Shown: positions 53,386 to 55,943 of the stretch, in pieces | How positions within the stretch are numbered: the first letter of the stretch is position 1 | Layout of the letters: each line of letters starts with the position of its first letter | Origin: NORP181 sp047623555 | GTDB taxonomy: Bacteria; Pseudomonadota; Alphaproteobacteria; Rhodobacterales; Rhodobacteraceae | NCBI GenBank assembly: GCA_047623555.1 | Contig: JBLHMP010000016.1 | Span: forward strand, 1 to 55,943 | Reading direction: 5' to 3' | DNA: 55,943 nucleotides | Program-made: the position numbers and the translations under genes | Notes under the pieces: generated by a model | Database searches by the model: none | Seen by the model: only the letters and a program-made list of their open reading frames with translations | What the model was told of the DNA's origin: nothing

Positions 53386-53739
53386 ATGCCACTATATGAG
53401 CATGTAATGATTGCGCGTCAGGATCTATCCAACACGCAAGCCGAAAGCCTTATCGAACATTTTGGTACCGTACTCACAGACAATGGTGGCACCCTTGTCG
53501 ATTTTGAGTATTGGGGCGTCAAAACGATGGCCTATAAGATCAACAAAAACCGCAAGGGCCACTATGCCTTTCTGCGCAGTGACGCCCCCGCGGCGGCCGT
53601 GCACGAAATGGAACGCCTGATGCGCCTGCATGATGACGTTATGCGCCTTCTGACCATTAAGATGGACGAGCATAAAGAGGGCCCATCGGTCCAGATGCAG
53701 AAACGTGATGAACGCGACAGCCGTCGCGAACGTCGTTGA
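53386..53739 (+). CDS. rpsF: Ribosomal protein S6
   Basis: 117 residues. MPLYEHVMIARQDLSNTQAESLIEHFGTVLTDNGGTLVDFEYWGVKTMAYKINKNRKGHYAFLRSDAPAAAVHEMERLMRLHDDVMRLL is the standard S6 fold, followed by a basic C-terminal tail (KEGPSVQMQKRDERDSRRERR), typical of alphaproteobacteria. AGGAGAG precedes ATG. It binds S18 in the small subunit platform. Confidence 0.98.
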   Translation: MPLYEHVMIARQDLSNTQAESLIEHFGTVLTDNGGTLVDFEYWGVKTMAYKINKNRKGHYAFLRSDAPAAAVHEMERLMRLHDDVMRLLTIKMDEHKEGPSVQMQKRDERDSRRERR

Positions 53740-53768
53740 TCTTCCGCTTTAGAAAAGGACGCTAAATC

Positions 53769-53996
53769 ATGGCCGCTAAACCATTTTTCCGTCGTCGCAA
53801 AGTCTGCCCCTTCTCGGGCGACAACGCACCGGCAATCGACTATAAAGACACCCGCCTGCTGCAACGCTATATCAGCGAACGCGGCAAAATCGTTCCGTCA
53901 CGCATCACTGCCGTGTCGGCCAAAAAGCAACGTGAACTGTCCCGTGCCATCAAACGCGCGCGCTTTCTTGCGCTGCTGCCCTACGCTGTGAAGTAA
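53769..53996 (+). CDS. rpsR: Ribosomal protein S18
   Basis: 75 residues. KPFFRRRKVCPFSGDNAPAIDYKDTRLLQRYISERGKIVPSRITAVSAKKQRELSRAIKRARFLALLPYAVK is typical S18, with one Cys in the zinc-finger-like lead. AAGGA before ATG, 29 bp after rpsF. Confidence 0.98.
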   Translation: MAAKPFFRRRKVCPFSGDNAPAIDYKDTRLLQRYISERGKIVPSRITAVSAKKQRELSRAIKRARFLALLPYAVK

Positions 53997-54008
53997 GGAG
54001 TTAACACA

Positions 54009-54632
54009 ATGCAAGTTATCCTTCTGGAACGTGTGGCCAAATTGGGCCAAATGGGCGATGTTGTTGATGTGAAATCGGGTTATGCCCGTAATTTCCTTCT
54101 GCCACAGCGCAAAGCTTTGTCGGCCTCCGCCGCCAATATCGCCAACTTCGAAGTGCAGAAAACGCAACTCGAAGCACGCAACCTTGAAACTAAAACCGAA
54201 GCCGAAGCGCTTGCTGCCAAACTTGATGGCCAGCAGTTCGTCGTGATTCGGTCTGCTTCGGATTCTGGTTCGCTCTACGGTTCGGTCACCCCGCGTGACG
54301 CAGCCGACTTGGCAACCGAAGAAGGTTTCTCGGTTGATCGCAAACAGGTTGTACTGACGGCTCCGATCAAAGATCTGGGTCTGCATACGCTGACTGTTGT
54401 TCTGCACCCCGAAGTGTCGGCCACAATCGAGTTGAACGTGGCCCGTTCTACGGAAGAGGCCGAATTGCAGGCGTCTGGCAAATCCATCCGTGAATTGGCG
54501 GCTGAAGAAGAAGCTGCTGCTGAGTTTGAGATTGCGGAACTGTTTGACGATATCGGCGCAGCCGCATCTGACGACGGCGAACTGAGTGTTGAACCTGCTG
54601 CGGCCCCGGCTGAAGACGACACAACCCGCTGA
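54009..54632 (+). CDS. rplI: Ribosomal protein L9
   Basis: 207 residues. N-terminal domain MQVILLERVAKLGQMGDVVDVKSGYARNFLLPQRKALSASAANI, the long helix (~45-78) and a C-terminal domain (GSLYGSVTPRDAADLATEEGFSVDRKQVVL). The end is extended by ~50 acidic Ala/Glu/Asp residues (EEEAAAEFEIAELFDDIGAAASDDGE), longer than the usual ~150 residues, as in related alphaproteobacteria. AAGGAG before ATG, 12 bp after rpsR. Confidence 0.98.
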   Translation: MQVILLERVAKLGQMGDVVDVKSGYARNFLLPQRKALSASAANIANFEVQKTQLEARNLETKTEAEALAAKLDGQQFVVIRSASDSGSLYGSVTPRDAADLATEEGFSVDRKQVVLTAPIKDLGLHTLTVVLHPEVSATIELNVARSTEEAELQASGKSIRELAAEEEAAAEFEIAELFDDIGAAASDDGELSVEPAAAPAEDDTTR

Positions 54633-54662
54633 TCGTTATCAGATAACGGTAAAGAATTTACC

Positions 54663-54692
54663 CCCGCGCCTGAAACAAGGCGCGGGTTTTTT
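54663..54692 (+). terminator. Terminator of the rpsF-rpsR-rplI operon
   Basis: CCCGCGCC pairs with GGCGCGGG around an 8-nt loop, then TTTTTTG. A clear intrinsic terminator 30 nt after the rplI stop. Confidence 0.95.
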
Positions 54693-54709
54693 GTTTTCAA
54701 AGGCAGTAA

Positions 54710-54733
54710 GCGTGGGTTTTCACCCACCCTACG
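54710..54733. repeat. 24-bp intergenic repeat, copy 2
   Basis: Identical to 22160-22183 (see that entry). It sits between the rplI terminator and the start of the IS debris. Confidence 0.75.
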
Positions 54734-54835
54734 AACAGAGTTGAAATGGGTGTCGACGGCGCTGACACGGTAGATTAGGGCGCAGGGCTTGCCGCGATGC
54801 CGCATGTCGGCTTGAGCGGCGGTCTCAACTGATCG

Positions 54836-55735
54836 ACGCAACACATGCATTGAAACGCTCTGCGGGAGTTTCGTATCCCAGCGTCATTCGGTGTCGTTCA
54901 TTGAGCTGTCAGGCAACGGCGCACAGCTTTGCTTGACTATGTATCGACAAATATGTGCATTTTGGAAATTACTGCCGCAACAGACGGTTGGTATTTTCAT
55001 TGCTCCCGCGTTGCCACGCATTGCCCAGCAGTCGAAACCCAGTTTTGATGAGAAGGGAGACTGAGGGTCACAAAAATAGACGTCGATCTTTGTGGCCATG
55101 GTGAACTTGTTGTGTGCTGACATCTCTGATGCCACGGTCCCAAGTCAGGGTCTTGTAAAGCTCTTTAGGGAGCTTTCGTGCTTCCTTAATGAGGGCTGTG
55201 ATGACGCTATGAGTGTCCTTGTTCTCGACCTTCGCCAACATCACAAAACGGGTGTTTCGTTCAACCAACGTGGCGATGTAGCTGTTGTTCGACCCCGCGA
55301 TCAGATCGCCGTCCCTCCTCTCGGTGATTGCGACGCAATCGTCTGTCAGCAATGATGGCCGGGAACGGCGCGATTCTCAACCTCGGGTGGGCGTTCACTG
55401 ATCGGAATGGCGTCTTTGATTTGCGCAACGTGGGGCCCTTTTGAGTGGCATGCGCAGACCGACCGATGGCACGCAGACTGCGCAGGCATTCCTGCAGTTC
55501 CTTTTTCAAAACCCCACGGGTTTGCACATAAAGGCTGCGATAAATCGTTTCGTGAGACACGCGATTTTGATCTTCGTCAAGATGCTCCCGTTTGAGCCAA
55601 CCGGCGATCTGTTCCGTAGACCACTTCAAACGTAGCTTCCGCGAGATCCAATTGCACAAGGGGGCGTTGAACGAGAGCTTACAGGATTTGGTCTTGTCAC
55701 GGTTTAGTTACGGTCTCTTTCGAGCAATGTTTGCT
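54836..55735 (-). pseudogene. Degenerate IS30-type transposase
   Basis: Pieces in all three minus frames, in order: KLRLKWSTEQIAGWLKREH, VSHETIYRSLYVQTRGVLKKELQECLR, RDGDLIAGSNNSYIATLVERNTRFVMLAKVENKDTHSV, the DDE-type LPKELYKTLTWDRG, MATKIDVYFCDPQSPF, then LNERHRMTLGYETPAERFNACV. All are IS30 hallmarks, but at least three frameshifts and short deletions (for example GSNENTN-type sequence reduced to Gly-Asn-Ala-Gly) break it. Inactive. Confidence 0.88.
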
Positions 55736-55751
55736 ATGAAAGATACAAGGA

Positions 55752-55819
55752 ATGGCAACGAGATACACAGACGAGTTTCGTCGTGATGCAGTGCGCATCG
55801 CAACCACCAGTGGCTTAAC
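55752..55819 (+). pseudogene. IS3-type transposase OrfA fragment
   Basis: ATG 55752 opens MATRYTDEFRRDAVRIATTSGLT, the N-terminal start of IS3-group OrfA HTH proteins, then the reading loses similarity at ~55820 where other sequence joins. A truncated remnant, adjacent to the IS30 and IS110 pieces. Confidence 0.75.
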
Positions 55820-55865
55820 CACTGCCCGGCAGTCGATACGCAGTATCGCTGAGTATCCGTATTGG

Positions 55866-55943
55866 TCAAGCCCGTGTTTCAGTCCATTTCCGATCATCTC
55901 TTAGCAACGCATTCGCCATCACCACGAGCTTTCGCATGACGGC
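55866..55943 (-). CDS. IS110-like transposase, C-terminal end (partial at window edge)
   Basis: Twenty-five residues at the window edge, AVMRKLVVMANALLRDDRKW then TETRA, stop at 55866. This looks like the C-terminus of IS110/IS116-type transposases. The rest lies outside the window, so its state is unknown. Confidence 0.65.
   Translation of the reverse strand, partial: AVMRKLVVMANALLRDDRKWTETRA

Overview
The window reads as chromosome of an alphaproteobacterium of the order Rhodobacterales, most like a marine Roseobacter-group bacterium. This rests on a complete 15-gene RcGTA-type gene transfer agent (GTA) cluster between the fatty-acid operon and cysE/pdh, a pdhB with an N-terminal lipoyl domain, a paired M23 peptidase/bactofilin, and DUF455, DUF924 and DUF3179 proteins. 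No sequence search was run; assignments come from recognised motifs and gene order.

Layout. 1-1145: the edge of an IS630-type transposase and a wrecked ASKHA/ferredoxin-type gene. 1250-4701: a phosphonate-type ABC transporter (phnD-phnC-phnE-phnE, minus strand). 4825-6350: a dead IS481-like element and unexplained sequence. 6366-12702: methyltransferase, lpd (E3), DUF924, an MFS carrier, a porin-like gene broken by a 14-bp duplication, and queA. 12745-24576: a large AsmA/YhdP-like protein, bcp-DUF455, M23 peptidase-bactofilin, a second MFS carrier, DUF3179, two cyclophilins and pgk. 24738-28816: an FtsB-like protein, then pdhA-pdhB-pdhC. 28953-30186: cysE and a frameshifted DksA/TraR-like gene. 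30167-44810: the GTA cluster on the minus strand, from its promoter near 44.8 kb through small and large terminase, portal, protease, capsid, connectors, tail, hub, peptidase and the 1306-aa megatron. 44912-50375: mltG, fabF, a frameshifted GNAT gene, acpP, fabG and fabD (fatty-acid operon, minus strand). 50546-53065: a cytochrome b561-YceI fusion, a free YceI and a small membrane protein. 53386-54632: rpsF-rpsR-rplI. 54836-55943: a graveyard of IS30, IS3 and IS110 fragments.

How parts work together. E1 and E2 of pyruvate dehydrogenase (25.2-28.8 kb) and E3 (7.0-8.4 kb) lie 17 kb apart but carry the same 18-bp palindrome just upstream of their start codons, so they probably share one regulator. 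The GTA cluster begins with a good sigma-70-like promoter followed by a terminator-like hairpin that starts 2 nt after an in-frame GTG codon, which suggests leader attenuation. Every GTA gene is intact except g11, whose 3' end is shifted by one base in a run of nine G.

A theme of the window is small lesions: single-base frameshifts (g11, GNAT, dksA-like), perfect 14-24 bp tandem duplications at five or more places (one kills the porin), and several decayed IS elements. This is either active gene decay or slippage in the organism, or in part assembly error; read data would tell.
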